Virus record (IMG/VR): IMGVR_UViG_3300046472_000270
Span: 1 to 20,658 of that record
DNA from: a virus
DNA: 20,658 nucleotides
Reading direction: 5' to 3' (one strand)
Shown here: positions 1 through 6,867 of the stretch, piece by piece
How positions within the stretch are numbered: the stretch's first letter is position 1
How the letters are laid out: every line of letters starts with the position of its first letter
Notes under the pieces: generated by a model
Seen by the model: the letters and a program-made list of their open reading frames with translations, nothing else
Told to the model about the DNA's origin: nothing
Databases searched by the model: none
Program-made: the position numbers and the translations under genes

Positions 1-3
1 ATA

Positions 4-40
4 TTAAGATTAGGGTTATGGTTACGGGTTACTGTTAATG
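4..40. repeat. Degenerate TTANNG short tandem units at the window edge
   Basis: Reading from base 4, the sequence divides into TTAAGA, TTAGGG, TTATGG, TTACGGG, TTACTG and TTAATG: six consecutive units of 6-7 bases, five fitting TTANNG or TTANGGG. The array may continue leftwards beyond the window. Iteron-like binding sites or simple low-complexity sequence are both possible; no function is claimed. Confidence 0.35.
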
Positions 41-75
41 ATCTAACTTGGTCGCACAAGACAAACAAATAACTG

Positions 76-120
76 AAAATGCATGCAAATAAGTTAATCT
101 TACTTGTGTGCATTTTTTTT
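76..120 (+). terminator. Rho-independent terminator
   Basis: A 15-base arm (79-93) can pair with 99-113 across a TTAAT loop. There is one A:C mismatch and two G:U wobbles on the + strand RNA. A run of eight T (113-120) follows directly. The A-rich upstream flank is too short to make a good terminator on the opposite strand. It probably ends a transcript entering from left of the window, separating that unit from the portal gene block. Confidence 0.75.
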
Positions 121-446
121 AACTTCATCTTCTTACCCTTTTAAACAAAATTTAGGGACCCTATAGGCTACCACTACTAATTTTCGGTGTAAAATCTCGA
201 TCTTTATTTTTATTTCCTAGTGTATATTCGCGTAACTAAGCAAGCGACTATCCAACTATTTACATTTCTCCGTTTATACTCTACCATTTTCTCTTGAGAC
301 TGGAAGTGGGTTCGTGATTTGGTTCGGCCCGTTCTGAATTGCTTTCTACTGCTTCTATCTCGTGGATACTCTATGACAGTGTATTAATTTTTTATCCTTC
401 AATGGGATTAATGCGCAACCTCTTCATAAAGTATCCTATTAGGGGA

Positions 447-482
447 GAGCAGTTTTCTTAAGCTTTATCTAGGGGACTGCTC
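447..482 (+). repeat. Inverted repeat GAGCAGT / ACTGCTC
   Basis: Seven bases at 447-453 pair perfectly with 476-482 over a 22-base loop. Both arms adjoin a copy of AGGGGA (441-446 and 471-476), so the element combines a direct and an inverted repeat. It could be an operator or a leader hairpin. There is no T-run, so it is not a terminator. Confidence 0.4.
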
Positions 483-498
483 ACTTCTTTATCTGCTG

Positions 499-524
499 TA
501 GAAACACAAGGCTTAGTGTTTCTA
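499..524 (+). promoter_or_regulatory. Perfect 9-bp hairpin just before the portal start
   Basis: TAGAAACAC (499-507) pairs perfectly with GTGTTTCTA (516-524) over the loop AAGGCTTA. The stem begins 19 bases before the preferred GTG start at 543 and buries the alternative GTG at 516. It may set the accessible start of the portal message or mark a processing site. Confidence 0.5.
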
Positions 525-529
525 GATAC

Positions 530-533
530 AAGG
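530..533 (+). promoter_or_regulatory. Ribosome binding site deciding the portal start
   Basis: AAGG (within ACAAGGAT) lies nine bases before GTG 543. The upstream GTG at 516 has AAGG only four bases away and sits inside a hairpin stem, so 543 is preferred. Confidence 0.55.
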
Positions 534-542
534 ATCGTTTGG

Positions 543-3023
543 GTGGCTGTTTCCCCATTTAATACATTTGAACCTCAAATGCCCGGGATGCAACCGGAAG
601 GGCAAGGTTTACCCTTTGATTTACCACCTTTCAATCCAGAAGAAGCTCAAGCAGAAGCGCCTCCTGAACAACCAGAAGATTTCCACGCCAATCTAGCGGA
701 GGCCATGGATAGCGGTACGCTATCAGGTCTTGCCGCAAGACTCTTAGAGAATATAGAGAATGATGATAACGCCAGATCTGACTGGCTAAAAACGATTAAC
801 CTAGCCATGAAATATCTTGGCTGGAAAGTAGATGAATATAAAAGTATCCCGTTCTCTTATGCCTGCTCAGCTTACGATACCTCTCTCTCTATAGCCCTTA
901 TCAGCTCCTACTCCACTGTCTATGCAGAACTCTTTCCCGCTGCGGGTCCTACTCGCTCTGAGATTATTGGAATGCCAACTCAGGAAGTAGAAGACCAGGG
1001 GGATAGAGTCAAAATGTTCATGAATAACTTTTTGACGAACATTAACCGAGATTACTATCCAGACTCTAAAGGATTAGTGCTTTATACCATCTTTTGTGGG
1101 AGTGGATTTAGAAAGGTGTATCAAGACCCTATTCTGAACCAACCTGAAGCCAAGTTCATTAAGCCCCAAGATTTTATCGTTAATCCTAATACGACAAGCC
1201 TCATGTCTGCCGATAGGATGGCTCATAAAGTCTATTACTCCCGTAAGGATGTCATTCTTCGTCAGATGAACGGAGATTTCTTAGAAGATACGTTGCCTGC
1301 CATCATTGAAGAAAATCAGATGGATAAGAAGACGCTGACTAAGACTATTCAACATATTGATGGGGTTAATCCAGAATCCACTGAGAACAAGAACTTATTC
1401 ACGTTCTATGAAGTCCATGCGGATTTAACGGATAAGGATATTAGTTCGGGTCGAATGAGCGGGACGGATGAAGGGGATGAATTACCGAAACCTTATATTT
1501 TAATGATTTGCGAATCAACCAAGAACATTGTCTCTATAAGAAGAAATTGGAAAGAAGGAGACGCTATATATAAGCGCAAGGAATATTTTGTCGCTTATAT
1601 GTATTTACCCGGTTTTGGCATTTATGGAACAGGATTGGCCCATTTAATGGGGTCGAATGCCATAGTCTTAAGCAATGTCTTAAGGCAACTTATGGACGCA
1701 GGGACGCTCAAGAATTTCCCAGGGGGACTGCAGGTCGCTGGGTTGAAGATTGAGACGAACGATATTGCGATAGGCCCCAGTGAATTTAGGGAGATAGAGA
1801 CTGGTGGATTGCCTATTCAGCAATGCGTAATGCTCATGCCGTATGCGGAGCCATCCACGGTATTGATGCAGCTTAGAACGGACTTAATGCAGCAAAGTGC
1901 CAAAAATGGAATGGCCGCTGACAATCAAATCCCTGAAAGCAATATGAATGCCCCAGTTGGGACAACGTTAGCGTTATTGGAAGTCGCTAATCGTGCCCAA
2001 TCGACGGTGTTGCGGTCTTTCAGGAATTCATTAAGTCATGAACTCAAGCTCTTGTTTGATTTGTTTGGAGAGCATCTCGAAGACAGGCCTTATCTCTTTG
2101 CAGTTCCAGGGAAGGAGACTGCGATTATGAGGAAGGATTTCAATAATAGGATAAGTATTGTACCTGTTTCAGATCCAAACGTCTTAACAAGCACACATCG
2201 CTTATTGCGCGCAGAAGGTATCTATAAGATAGCCGGAGCCGCTCCTCAGTTGTATAACCAACGTGAGGTTAATAAGCTGATGTTACATGCGATGAACGTT
2301 GACAATATTGATAAGTTATTAAAGCCGGAACCACAACCGGCCATGCTGGATGCGATAACGGAGAATATGTACGTTCTGCAAGGAAAACCTGTATTGGTCA
2401 ATGTGCAACAAGATGACGATGCTCATATTCAATTGCACACTGCGTTTGCCCTGGAGATGAAGCAAGCGAATCCAGTAGCTTATGCGGCTATTATGGAGCA
2501 TAACCAAGTCCATAAAGCCGCAAAAGTTGCAAAAATGTTAATTCAAAACCAAGTAAAACAACAAGTTCAACAACAAATGCAACAAAACCCCATGATGCAT
2601 CCCATGTTCGCAGAACAGATGTCGAAACAGATTCACGATCAGGCCATGCAAAAGTTCTCTCAAATGCCAGTCCAGCAATTACTGATGGATATGCAAATAC
2701 AAAATATGGTTGCCAAGATGGACGCTGAGGAATTAGCGAAACAGCAACAACAACAGCAACAAATGATGAAACAACAACAGGAAGTTCAGCAGGTACCGAA
2801 CAAGATAATGATGGAAGACATTAAACAAAGACAAGAAGCGGCTCATCTTAAGAATGATGAGACGAAGTTAAAGGTTGAAGAAGATGCTTTCAAAGCGCAA
2901 TTGCATTTTGAGAGTGAGAAAGCGAAATTGGAAGCGCAAAAAGACATGGCTACTGACAAACATTTAGTTGATTTAGCCATAGCAGAAATGAAACAGCATC
3001 CTAATCCTACAGCGAGGTATTAA
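543..3023 (+). CDS. Portal protein (head-tail connector, P22-like)
   Basis: Predicted to form the dodecameric ring at one capsid vertex through which DNA is packaged and ejected. It is 826 residues from GTG 543, longer than P22 gp1 (about 725). The best recognition motif is PVGTTLALLEVANRAQS near residue 471, matching the PVGTTxALxE signature of large podovirus portals, followed by a helical stretch with FDLFGEHL. From about residue 660 there is a long Gln/Met-rich, highly charged coiled-coil tail with a seven-Gln run, the likely equivalent of the P22 portal barrel. The N-terminal 50 residues are Pro/Glu/Gln-rich and likely disordered. The next gene starts 2 bases after the stop. An open reading frame extends to GTG 516, but the ribosome site and hairpin favour 543. 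The family call is firm; the P22-type subclass is inference from size, tail and gene order. Confidence 0.87.
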   Translation: MAVSPFNTFEPQMPGMQPEGQGLPFDLPPFNPEEAQAEAPPEQPEDFHANLAEAMDSGTLSGLAARLLENIENDDNARSDWLKTINLAMKYLGWKVDEYKSIPFSYACSAYDTSLSIALISSYSTVYAELFPAAGPTRSEIIGMPTQEVEDQGDRVKMFMNNFLTNINRDYYPDSKGLVLYTIFCGSGFRKVYQDPILNQPEAKFIKPQDFIVNPNTTSLMSADRMAHKVYYSRKDVILRQMNGDFLEDTLPAIIEENQMDKKTLTKTIQHIDGVNPESTENKNLFTFYEVHADLTDKDISSGRMSGTDEGDELPKPYILMICESTKNIVSIRRNWKEGDAIYKRKEYFVAYMYLPGFGIYGTGLAHLMGSNAIVLSNVLRQLMDAGTLKNFPGGLQVAGLKIETNDIAIGPSEFREIETGGLPIQQCVMLMPYAEPSTVLMQLRTDLMQQSAKNGMAADNQIPESNMNAPVGTTLALLEVANRAQSTVLRSFRNSLSHELKLLFDLFGEHLEDRPYLFAVPGKETAIMRKDFNNRISIVPVSDPNVLTSTHRLLRAEGIYKIAGAAPQLYNQREVNKLMLHAMNVDNIDKLLKPEPQPAMLDAITENMYVLQGKPVLVNVQQDDDAHIQLHTAFALEMKQANPVAYAAIMEHNQVHKAAKVAKMLIQNQVKQQVQQQMQQNPMMHPMFAEQMSKQIHDQAMQKFSQMPVQQLLMDMQIQNMVAKMDAEELAKQQQQQQQMMKQQQEVQQVPNKIMMEDIKQRQEAAHLKNDETKLKVEEDAFKAQLHFESEKAKLEAQKDMATDKHLVDLAIAEMKQHPNPTARY

Positions 3024-3025
3024 TC

Positions 3026-4222
3026 ATGAGTGAATGGAGAGCAGGCTATCACGGAGACGATTCCATGAGAGCAAAAGCAGAAAGAATGTTCCGAGAAGAA
3101 AGTCCTGAAAGAGGCAGAGAAGTGCCTGGAAGTTATATGGCAAAAAGTCGAGAAAAAACTCGATTCTATGCCAAAGGTGGACATGTTCACTCTATGGAGA
3201 AATCACAACATGACATGAAAATTCCACGACGTGGAAAAACACCAAAGCTTAGCGTTCAGAACTTTGAAGAAGCAGAACGTATGAGACATGGTGGACGAGC
3301 TCGTCATAGAGCCGAAGGTGGTCAAATGGCCGAAGGTGGAGCGATGGCGGACGGCGGAGCAATGTCAGCAATGAAGAGGGGCGGTAAGTCTAAGAAACAT
3401 CATTATGCAGATGGTGGAGCTGTACCTACTCTTTTACCGCAAATGCAAGATGCAATGATGCAGGCTGCAATGAATAGCAGATCTGACATGAAGCGAGGCG
3501 GAAAAGCTCGTCATCACTATGCAGAGGGTGGAAAAGTCCGAGATGAAGTTGATGGAATAGAAGTCGAAGTGAAACCAATGAGAAAAGGGGGTCATATGCA
3601 TAAGAAATCTCATCGTAAAGCCGAAGGCGGAAAAATGATGGAAGGTGGCAGGATGGCAGAGGGTGGAAAGATGGCTGAAGGCGGATCTTATCGTAGAGGC
3701 GGTCATTCTCATAAAAAGCATCATAAAGCGGGTGGTGGAATGGTTGATGCTATTCAAGCGGATGCAGCCAGACGGCAGGCTGATGCCGCTAGCGGTATCC
3801 CTCAAATCGGTGTTTACAATCCTCAGATGCCCCGTATGAAACGAGGCGGAAGAACACGTCATAGAGCCGAAGGCGGACAGATGGCGGACGGCGGAGCAAT
3901 GTCAGCAATGAAGAAAGGCGGTCGTTCTCACAAGTATGCAGCCGGTGGAGCTGTTCGAAATCATTATGGAAGATACGAAGCGGACATGATGGGTGAACAT
4001 CATGGAGCGTCTAATCATTATCGAGATTACGTAGCAGACATGATGGGCGAACATGGTTGTCATGAGCCTGTCTCTCACCCACACATTGGGCGTTCTAAAG
4101 GAACTCCTTTTGCAGAAGGTGGTTATGCGATGGGTGGAGTCGGTAAATATCGTCATGGAGAAGCTACCAAGTCTGGTAAACAGATTGGACATGCTAAAGC
4201 TAAAGGGTCTCCTTTTGCATAA
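3026..4222 (+). CDS. Gly/His/Lys/Arg-rich AEGG-RGG repeat protein, function unknown
   Basis: I do not recognise a fold. The 398-residue product is low complexity and strongly basic. It alternates basic (K/R/H)GG blocks with acidic (A/M)(E/D)GG blocks: about eight of the first and twelve of the second, for example KRGGKARHHYAEGG and MAEGGKMAEGG, separated by His/Lys/Met-rich linkers. The C-terminal quarter has two 18-residue tandem units (NHYxxYxADMMGEH) and the phrase KG(T/S)PFA twice, once at the extreme end. Residues 1-70 are less repetitive and charged. GAGG at 3014-3017 is well placed. It lies in the portal operon, overlapping the next gene by TAATG. The composition suggests nucleic-acid or metal binding, or a flexible packaged virion component; this is inference. 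The AEGG phrase recurs in the small gene at 11333. Confidence 0.8.
   Translation: MSEWRAGYHGDDSMRAKAERMFREESPERGREVPGSYMAKSREKTRFYAKGGHVHSMEKSQHDMKIPRRGKTPKLSVQNFEEAERMRHGGRARHRAEGGQMAEGGAMADGGAMSAMKRGGKSKKHHYADGGAVPTLLPQMQDAMMQAAMNSRSDMKRGGKARHHYAEGGKVRDEVDGIEVEVKPMRKGGHMHKKSHRKAEGGKMMEGGRMAEGGKMAEGGSYRRGGHSHKKHHKAGGGMVDAIQADAARRQADAASGIPQIGVYNPQMPRMKRGGRTRHRAEGGQMADGGAMSAMKKGGRSHKYAAGGAVRNHYGRYEADMMGEHHGASNHYRDYVADMMGEHGCHEPVSHPHIGRSKGTPFAEGGYAMGGVGKYRHGEATKSGKQIGHAKAKGSPFA
3343..3913 (+). repeat. 34-bp exact direct repeat inside the AEGG gene
   Basis: Bases 3343-3376 recur identically at 3880-3913, 537 bases apart and in the same reading frame (encoding MADGGAMSAMK). Flanking similarity extends upstream (a shared 17-base CGTCATAGAGCCGAAGG at about 3302 and 3858). 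Identity at synonymous positions points to a recent duplication or recombination within the gene. Confidence 0.8.
3959..4066 (+). repeat. 54-bp tandem repeat (two 18-residue units)
   Basis: Units 3959-4012 and 4013-4066 encode NHYGRYEADMMGEHHGAS and NHYRDYVADMMGEHGCHE. Both DNA and protein are clearly related, but several substitutions separate the copies. Confidence 0.75.
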
Positions 4223-4458
4223 TGTCGATGTTTAGTTATGCAGAGCAACTTCTTGAACGTCTGAGGGGTAGAGAAAAAGTGTATGAAGATACGCTTTTGA
4301 ATACTGCCTTTCAGACGTTAGAAGAGCAGAAGATGGTCAAGGGCAGGAGAGATGGAATACAGGATGCAATCAAGATAGTTCTTCAATTAAACAAGGACTT
4401 TTTTGATTCAAAGACATTGAAATCGGAACTAAAGGAGAAGGAATATGAAGTTTACTGA
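4222..4458 (+). CDS. Small helical protein, function unknown
   Basis: The product has 78 residues, all predicted helical from heptad-like spacing, with an acidic-basic mix (LLERLRGREKVYEDTLL, then a Lys/Glu-rich end). No Cys, no membrane segment, no recognised motif. The start overlaps the previous stop (TAATG), indicating translational coupling. The 3' end overlaps the next gene by 14 bases and carries that gene's ribosome binding site. Its position between the AEGG-repeat gene and the GroES-like gene suggests a role in head assembly, but nothing in the sequence fixes it. Confidence 0.7.
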   Translation: MSMFSYAEQLLERLRGREKVYEDTLLNTAFQTLEEQKMVKGRRDGIQDAIKIVLQLNKDFFDSKTLKSELKEKEYEVY

Positions 4459-5050
4459 TAAAAGAGGACAAGGGCAAAAGAATTTTGTTATTCCAACAAA
4501 GAAATTAACGCCGGAACAAATCGCTCTAGATAATAAAAGAATGATGGAAGAACATCTGGAGTTTGTTAGGCAAGAAGAGTTGCGCCTTAGTGGAATGGAG
4601 GCGGCTAATGCAAAAAGTGTTGATAGTTTTAGATTAAGTTTTATTGAACCTTATGAAGAATCCGAAGCAATTCGTCAAATAGAAGAACTATTAGGATTTG
4701 AACGACCGCGTCCAACAGGCTATCACATTGCAGTTAAGATTTATGTCAGAGATGAGGATTGTGGAAAATTGTTTGATAAGGATGGAAAAGAGACTTTGAT
4801 TTATGCGCCTCCTAAAGTATCCGCACATGACAAGTTTAGAAACTGTAGCGCATTGGTTCTTTCATTAGGAGACGATGCTTATAGAGATAGAAAGTTTTTA
4901 AGTGGTCCTTGGGTACGAGTGGGTGATTGGGTCGTCATCGCAAGAAATGGTGGACCTCAAGTGAATTATAGAGGCGTCCCGGTTACCTTTATTCCAGATG
5001 ACAATATTTATTGTGTGATTTCAGATCCGACACATGTAACACGCGACTAA
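4445..5050 (+). CDS. GroES-like (Cpn10) co-chaperonin domain protein
   Basis: 201 residues. Residues 1-90 form a charged, mostly helical extension. Residues 91-195 read like the Cpn10 barrel: a first strand GYHIAVKIYV (compare DRVIVK in GroES), a variable loop YAPPKVSAHDKFRN where the GroEL-binding mobile loop belongs, SALVLSLGDDAYRD (compare GEVLAVGNG), then VRVGDWVVIARNGG (compare VKVGDIVIF), and a last strand NIYCVISDP. Family members cap GroEL-type chaperonins, and T4 gp31 is a phage example needed for capsid folding. Here it lies just before the scaffold and capsid genes, which suits that job. The canonical GGIVL mobile-loop sequence is absent, so GroEL binding is inferred. A strong AAGGAG site is at 4432-4437. 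No chaperonin subunit gene is in the window. Confidence 0.68.
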   Translation: MKFTDKRGQGQKNFVIPTKKLTPEQIALDNKRMMEEHLEFVRQEELRLSGMEAANAKSVDSFRLSFIEPYEESEAIRQIEELLGFERPRPTGYHIAVKIYVRDEDCGKLFDKDGKETLIYAPPKVSAHDKFRNCSALVLSLGDDAYRDRKFLSGPWVRVGDWVVIARNGGPQVNYRGVPVTFIPDDNIYCVISDPTHVTRD

Positions 5051-5069
5051 TGGATTTTTATAACATTAC

Positions 5070-5074
5070 GGAGG
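5070..5074 (+). promoter_or_regulatory. Ribosome binding site deciding the scaffold start
   Basis: GGAGG at 5070-5074 touches the in-frame ATG at 5075 and is therefore too close to serve it. It lies six bases before ATG 5081, which is taken as the start. Confidence 0.7.
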
Positions 5075-5080
5075 ATGGAT

Positions 5081-6106
5081 ATGGCAGTAGAATATAGCAG
5101 AGAAATTAAGACTGAGAACGTTGATTCGCCAACAGTTGACAATCAATTTACGGAAGAAGATGTTCGGTCTATGAAAGGGGAAGAATCGGAACCTGATTAT
5201 CAGGAACCCCAGGCAGAAGTCTACGAAGAGCCTGAGACAGAAAGTCAAGGACAGGAACAAGAAGAGACGCAAGAAGTCGTAGAGGAGAAGAGGAGATATC
5301 GAGATCCGGCAAAGAACCGTATCAACCAAATCCAGCGTCAGCGATATGCGGCATTGGACGAGGCCAATCGTCTTCGGGAAGAGAACGAAAGGTTAAGACG
5401 TCTAGCAACTATTTCTACAGAAACCGCTTCCAAACAATTTGAAGATAATGTTCTTCAAAGATTGGAGCGAGCTAAAAATCTTAAGATGCAAGCTTATGAG
5501 GCCGGAGATATTAAGGCTCAAACAGATGCTGATTTAGAAATGGCTGATGCGATGGCTGATTATAAATCTCATAATACTTGGAAGGCACAAGAGTCTTTAA
5601 AATCGCAAGAAAACTCTTATAACTCACAAGTTCCCATTAAACAAGGTCCCATTGTTAATGAACGAGAAGCGAGGGGTTGGATTGAGAGAAATTCATGGGC
5701 CAATCCTAATACTTCAGAGTTTGATAGAGATTTATTTCAAATAGCAGATAATGCCGCCTCTCAGCTTGATTTGTATTGTTATAAGAATGGACAAGCACAT
5801 CTGATTCAATCTCCTCAATATTTTCAGGAGTTGGATAATTATATGGAACAGGCAAGGCAGCATATGGAATCACAACGACAATCTCATGGAAGGGGGCAAA
5901 TACCGATGAAACAACCAATGCGGGGTGGAGTAACACCCGTTAGAGCCAGTAACAATGCGCTAGGCTCTTCCAAACAAAAAATGCAGTTAACTCAAGAGCA
6001 GAGAGATTTAGCTAAGTCTTTAGGCGTGACTGAAGATGTTTATAGACAAGAGGTATTAAGGGACATGAAAGATAGGCCAGAGAGATATAACAGAGGAGGT
6101 AGATAA
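5081..6106 (+). CDS. Probable capsid scaffolding protein
   Basis: 341 residues from ATG 5081. The N-terminal 80 residues are very acidic and likely disordered (many Glu/Gln). A basic helix follows (KRRYRDPAKNRINQIQRQR), then a long coiled coil (about residues 85-150, with ENERLRRL and LERAKNLKMQ). A less charged middle contains WIERNSWANPN. The C-terminal part is Gln/Arg-rich and ends in a compact basic helical segment (LTQEQRDLAKSLGV, then RPERYNRGGR). Acidic helical body plus a small basic C-terminal coat-binding segment is the classic pattern of podovirus scaffolds such as P22 gp8, and the gene lies between portal and capsid genes as in that group. Such proteins guide procapsid assembly and then leave. 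No sequence motif proves it. Confidence 0.68.
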   Translation: MAVEYSREIKTENVDSPTVDNQFTEEDVRSMKGEESEPDYQEPQAEVYEEPETESQGQEQEETQEVVEEKRRYRDPAKNRINQIQRQRYAALDEANRLREENERLRRLATISTETASKQFEDNVLQRLERAKNLKMQAYEAGDIKAQTDADLEMADAMADYKSHNTWKAQESLKSQENSYNSQVPIKQGPIVNEREARGWIERNSWANPNTSEFDRDLFQIADNAASQLDLYCYKNGQAHLIQSPQYFQELDNYMEQARQHMESQRQSHGRGQIPMKQPMRGGVTPVRASNNALGSSKQKMQLTQEQRDLAKSLGVTEDVYRQEVLRDMKDRPERYNRGGR

Positions 6107-6107
6107 C

Positions 6108-6638
6108 ATGGAAGTACCTGAAAGAACCGATCGCAAAAGTCGTTCCGATGATATGAGACGAGCAAGTGAGCGAGAAGCACAGTTGAGAAAAGGATATCAA
6201 ATGCATGGAAGAGATCCATTTTATATCCCCAAAGAGAAAATCCCAGAAGGATGGGAATATGTATGGGGTCGTATGAGTTATGATGGCGGTCGCCCCGATA
6301 TGGCCCGCGAACTAGAACTCAATCGAACCGGATGGACACCCGTCCCCCCAGAACGACATCCCGACTTGGTCCCAAAAGACTATACTGGCAGAATAAATCA
6401 GTCAGTTAGTTGTATCCAGATTAATGGTCTTCTCTTATTAGAGAGGCCTGAGATTTTTGGAATTGAAGATAGGGCTCGTCGAGAGGCGATGAATGACAAC
6501 CTGGTAGGTTCTATTAAGGGGTTGAAGAACTTCTTAGGAGAAGAGAATGTTCCAGGCTTACGCATTAATAGTAAGGTGGACTTTACTCAAGAACGGGGAG
6601 TCATAGGACGACGAGTGTTAGGTCCCAATAGCTTTTAA
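6108..6638 (+). CDS. Hypothetical phage protein
   Basis: 176 residues with AGGAGG (6094-6099) eight bases upstream, starting one base after the scaffold stop. The N-terminal 30 residues are highly charged (RTDRKSRSDDMRRASERE). A central segment follows with DPFYIPKEKIPEGWEYVWGR and GWTPVPPERHPDLVP, then a C-terminal region ending in RRVLGPNSF. The Trp/Tyr/Pro-rich centre looks like a small folded domain. I recall similar IPKxKIPEG..Y.W proteins beside phage capsid genes without known function. As last gene of block 1, directly followed by a terminator, it is probably a head-assembly factor, but this rests on context only. Confidence 0.65.
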   Translation: MEVPERTDRKSRSDDMRRASEREAQLRKGYQMHGRDPFYIPKEKIPEGWEYVWGRMSYDGGRPDMARELELNRTGWTPVPPERHPDLVPKDYTGRINQSVSCIQINGLLLLERPEIFGIEDRARREAMNDNLVGSIKGLKNFLGEENVPGLRINSKVDFTQERGVIGRRVLGPNSF

Positions 6639-6645
6639 TTAAATG

Positions 6646-6682
6646 AGGCAAGCGATTTATATTGTTTGCCTTTTTTATTTTT
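6646..6682 (+). terminator. Rho-independent terminator after block 1
   Basis: AGGCAAGCGA (6646-6655) pairs with TTGTTTGCCT (6662-6671) across the loop TTTATA, a ten-base stem with two G:U pairs. A T-rich tail (TTTTTTATTTTTA) follows. It begins eight bases after the stop of the gene ending at 6638. It would end or reduce transcription before the capsid genes, which then need their own promoter or readthrough. Confidence 0.8.
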
Positions 6683-6692
6683 ATGCTATCAT
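6666..6692 (+). promoter_or_regulatory. Candidate extended -10 promoter for the capsid genes
   Basis: TTGCCT (6666-6671) could serve as a -35 element. TATCAT (6687-6692), preceded by TGC (6684-6686), makes an extended -10 after a 15-base spacer. The short spacer is tolerable for extended -10 promoters. The -35 lies inside the 3' arm of the terminator. It is the only promoter-like signal I could find for the strongly expressed decoration and capsid genes. Confidence 0.45.
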
Positions 6693-6699
6693 AGTGTCA

Positions 6700-6867
6700 A
6701 GTTGGATACTAACCAGCTTAGAGTGTACCAAATCTCTATAAACTAAGGTAGCGGTAACCATACCTCCATCGTGTTCATGCACGTTAGACCATTAGGCGGA
6801 CCTGAGCCTTTAAACGGTCGGGCAGTGACGCCCAGTAGTAATTAAATGGATTTAACGAGGTAGTAAC
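6700..6867 (+). promoter_or_regulatory. Structured-looking 5' leader upstream of the decoration gene
   Basis: About 170 non-coding bases with several short complementary pairs: AGGTA/TACCT (6747-6766), CGTG/CACG (about 6770-6783), a nested pair GACC (6787-6790) with GGTC (6816-6819) enclosing AGGC (6794-6797) with GCCT (6806-6809), then GGGC/GCCC (6820-6833). The ribosome site GAGG (6857-6860) is 24 bases past the last stem. No open frame or tRNA is visible. It may be a stabilising or regulatory leader; I recognise no known RNA family. Confidence 0.45.
6820..6833 (+). promoter_or_regulatory. Leader hairpin copy 1 (GGGC-AGTGAC-GCCC)
   Basis: A four-base G/C stem with a six-base AGTGAC loop, ending 34 bases before the decoration-gene ATG at 6868. 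It is nearly identical to the hairpin before the capsid gene at 7555-7568. Confidence 0.55.

Larger units (their letters stand above)
121..542. other. Long non-coding stretch upstream of the portal gene
   Basis: I see no supported gene here. The longest ATG-led reading near the portal gene (from 403, 19 codons) has no ribosome binding site. No tRNA-like cloverleaf is visible. Two inverted repeats lie at the 3' end and are listed separately. I looked for a sigma70-type promoter and found only weak matches (for example ATGACA at 373 with TATCCT at 393, spacing 14), so none is called. A leader of this length before a portal gene is unusual, because the terminase gene usually sits directly upstream. 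Confidence 0.5.

Noticed and set aside
516-542. Portal start at GTG 516
   Set aside because: The codon lies in a hairpin stem with its AAGG only four bases away; GTG 543 has AAGG at nine bases.
3434-3862. 142-codon open frame on the minus strand
   Set aside because: It is antisense to the repetitive AEGG gene, whose codon bias leaves the opposite strand open. No ribosome site and no protein-like composition.
6742-6753. CTAAGGTAGCG resembles the conserved 23S rRNA site cut by I-CeuI
   Set aside because: An 11-base match is expected by chance between sequences of this size. Flanking sequence does not follow 23S rRNA, and no homing endonuclease or intron core is visible.
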